DNA of 64,000 nucleotides from CAZFHA01 sp964518595 (GTDB taxonomy: Bacteria; Bacillota; Clostridia; Saccharofermentanales; Saccharofermentanaceae): contig CAZFHA010000019.1 of the NCBI GenBank assembly GCA_964518595.1, positions 1 through 64,000 on the forward strand. The letters run 5' to 3'. Below, in pieces: positions 62,209-64,000 of the stretch. The notes beneath the pieces were generated by a model that did no database searches, had not been told where the DNA came from, and was given only the letters and a program-made list of their open reading frames with translations. Within the stretch, counting starts at the first letter, position 1, and each line of letters opens with the position of its first letter. Position numbers and translations under genes: made by a program.

Positions 62209-63963
62209 ATGAATAAGGGATATAAAGAACAACTTACTAGACCTGATACATTAAATTTGGCAGATTCTGCCCAGCTGGCTCTTAATGCCATGATTGGCGT
62301 AGCTGACGAGGATAAGGGTGGCATTCCCTTTTTTAGTGGTTTTTTTGCGGCTGATCCGGCATGGATGAGTCATGGTAACTGGGATTATGGTTCCAGTCAT
62401 GGCCGCTTGATTGATGCAATGACTTTAGTTCGGGCAATGACAGGAACCGACAAGGGAATTGAAACGGAAAACCAATATAAAGCCAATTTTCTTAGTTTTT
62501 TTCACCAAGATGGCTTAAGCTATCGGCAAAATACCTTTAGTGCGTCATTTATCGCCAGTTGTGATGCGCCTTTTCGAGAAAGCGCCTCTATGATTGATCA
62601 ACGAGCGGTTATTCTTGGCTTAACAACTTGGCTGATAGATCAAGGCGATGAAAGTATTAAAGCTATTGCCGACCGGCATGTAGCCGCTCTGAAAAGAATT
62701 GCTCGAAAAGAAAGAACCTCTTGGTACTATCCGGCTTCGGAATATACGGATACGGGCTGGCCATCTTTTGATGCTGTGGTTACTCGGCTTTGCCCTGATC
62801 CTTGTGCCATGTGGGGGCGGCAGGTGAACCCCTTGTTACGTTACCACCGCTTTACGGGAAGCCAAGATGCCTTCGAGCTTTGTGAGAATTTTGTGGCCAA
62901 TATCGTAGATAGAAGCGGTGCTTTTCTGCCAGATGGCAGTTGGAATGGGGGGCTGGGATTTCGGAATGGTCATTTCCACACCCGCATGGGGACGCTGGTT
63001 TCCTTAGCCAGATTTGCAGAATTTACCCATGATGCAGAGCTCTTAAATTGGGTCAAAAAGTGCTATGATTGGGGGCTTAGCCGCTCAACATCTTTTGGCT
63101 GGACTCCGGGAGATTTGGAAGACCAGGGTTATGAGCATGAGACCTGTACCCTTGTGGATGCTATCGGCACAGCGATAACCTTGGCTAAGGGAGGCTATAC
63201 TGCCTATTGGAGTGTGGCGGAACGCTTTTTGCGGAATCACCTCACCCAGGCTCAAGTTACTGACAGTAGTTGGATTCACCAATATGACAAAAAAGATCGG
63301 GATATCCCGGGGGATAAAACTTTCTATCGGGTAGGGGAACGATTGCTGGGAGCCTTTGCCGGCTATGCCTCACCTAATGACTTCGTTTATAGTGGTGTAA
63401 AGGGGCGTGGCCATATAATGGATGTTCAAACTTGCTGTGTAGCTTCTGGAGCACGTGGTTTATATAATGGGTGGAATAATATTGTAACAACAGAGCGAAA
63501 TCGAACCAGCATTAATTTGCTCCTAAACCGCAAAACCGAGGCGGTGACTGTCCATAGCTTTTTACCCCATCAAGGGCGGGTAGTGGTCAGTGCCCAAAAG
63601 AATCTGGATGAGCTATGCATAAGAATTCCTGAAGATGTGGCTTATGGTGCAGTTAAGGTTTTTTTTGATGAGAGTGTAGAACCAATCAGCGGTAGAGATA
63701 TTCCCTGGATTAAAAATTGCTTTATTTTACTTAAAGGCATAAAAGATGGCCAGCAGATTAGGGTAGAATTTCCAGTTAATCGGCGCTCTACAACAGAAAG
63801 AGCCGTGGATGATGAATATCAGGTAGAGTGGGCTGGAGATACCGTTATTGGCATTGAGCCCAAGGGTCAATATTATCCCCTATATGGACAAGTGAAGCTA
63901 TTAGACAAGAGCCCAGAAAGTCATCTGCCCTTATTTGTTGGCAGCAGCAAAGACTATGACTGA
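62209..63963 (+). CDS. GH127-like / six-hairpin glycosidase
   Basis: A 584-residue enzyme of the six-hairpin glycosidase fold. HGNWDYGSSHGRLIDAMTLV and MWGRQVNPLLRYHRFTG lie in the N-terminal barrel. MDVQTCCVASGARGLYNGWN (about residue 405) resembles the cysteine motif of GH127-type beta-L-arabinofuranosidases. C-terminal beta domains follow to the end. No signal peptide. GGGAGG precedes the ATG. It is the last complete gene of the window; the operon may continue to the right. The family match is moderate. It would release a sugar from the same imported glycan as the GH63-like and GH106-like enzymes upstream. Confidence 0.55.
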   Translation: MNKGYKEQLTRPDTLNLADSAQLALNAMIGVADEDKGGIPFFSGFFAADPAWMSHGNWDYGSSHGRLIDAMTLVRAMTGTDKGIETENQYKANFLSFFHQDGLSYRQNTFSASFIASCDAPFRESASMIDQRAVILGLTTWLIDQGDESIKAIADRHVAALKRIARKERTSWYYPASEYTDTGWPSFDAVVTRLCPDPCAMWGRQVNPLLRYHRFTGSQDAFELCENFVANIVDRSGAFLPDGSWNGGLGFRNGHFHTRMGTLVSLARFAEFTHDAELLNWVKKCYDWGLSRSTSFGWTPGDLEDQGYEHETCTLVDAIGTAITLAKGGYTAYWSVAERFLRNHLTQAQVTDSSWIHQYDKKDRDIPGDKTFYRVGERLLGAFAGYASPNDFVYSGVKGRGHIMDVQTCCVASGARGLYNGWNNIVTTERNRTSINLLLNRKTEAVTVHSFLPHQGRVVVSAQKNLDELCIRIPEDVAYGAVKVFFDESVEPISGRDIPWIKNCFILLKGIKDGQQIRVEFPVNRRSTTERAVDDEYQVEWAGDTVIGIEPKGQYYPLYGQVKLLDKSPESHLPLFVGSSKDYD

Positions 63964-64000
63964 GTAAAGAATAGTGAAACCATCATGATTTTTTTCTCAG

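Overview
The window looks like a chromosomal segment of a Gram-positive, Clostridia-like (Firmicutes) carbohydrate-fermenting anaerobe. The grounds are AT-leaning DNA with strong Shine-Dalgarno sites, frequent TTG/GTG starts, tRNAs with encoded CCA, lipoprotein solute-binding proteins, two cell-wall-sorted surface proteins, YesM/YesN-type and LacI regulators, and MalF/MalG-type sugar importers. No phage, insertion sequence, CRISPR array or rRNA is visible. Except for one XerC/D-like gene, every protein gene is on the + strand.

Layout. (1) 1-6.6 kb is mostly housekeeping: the end of an OmpR-type response regulator and its kinase, family-4 uracil-DNA glycosylase, a convergent tyrosine recombinase, aspartate-semialdehyde dehydrogenase, tRNA-Met(CAT) and tRNA-Tyr(GTA) with a clear promoter and terminator, a GNAT enzyme and a CdaR-type regulator. 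(2) 6.8-26.1 kb is a long collinear sugar operon: ABC importer with its own ATPase, GH38, GH13_18 phosphorylase, glycerate kinase, a YcjR-like TIM barrel, a Gfo/Idh oxidoreductase, a D-2-hydroxyacid dehydrogenase, GH65 phosphorylase, a GH63-like hydrolase, an SGNH esterase and a beta-helix protein. The pairing of a glucosylglycerate-phosphorylase-like enzyme with glycerate kinase, and the match to the E. coli ycj gene set, point to glycosyl-glycerates and modified glucosides. (3) 26.4-41.4 kb holds a 1379-residue wall-anchored surface protein and a beta-1,4-galactan system: LacI regulator, importer, intracellular GH35, wall-anchored GH53. An unrecognised gene with a possible SAP/Rho-N-like motif follows.

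(4) 41.8-46.5 kb is a cassette of split transketolase, FGGY kinase and fucose-isomerase-like protein. Its logic is isomerise, phosphorylate, then split, as for a pentose or branched pentose such as apiose. (5) 46.6-64.0 kb is a second undefined glycan locus: LacI regulator, nucleoside-hydrolase-like protein, YesM/YesN pair, importer, GH63-like, GH106-like, a four-carbon acid-sugar kinase (DUF1537), an Asp/Glu-racemase-like protein, a BKACE (DUF849) enzyme and a GH127-like hydrolase. The kinase/racemase-like/BKACE trio is the part I can least match to a described pathway.

How it fits together. Each importer has a lipoprotein receptor and two permeases. All three importer operons carry a hairpin between receptor and permease genes, probably to give excess receptor. 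Only the first operon encodes an ATPase, so the others may share it or use one outside the window. Polymer cutting occurs at the wall (GH53). Oligosaccharides are finished inside by GH35, the phosphorylases and other hydrolases that lack signal peptides. All functions are inferred from sequence motifs read by eye and from gene context; no database search was run.
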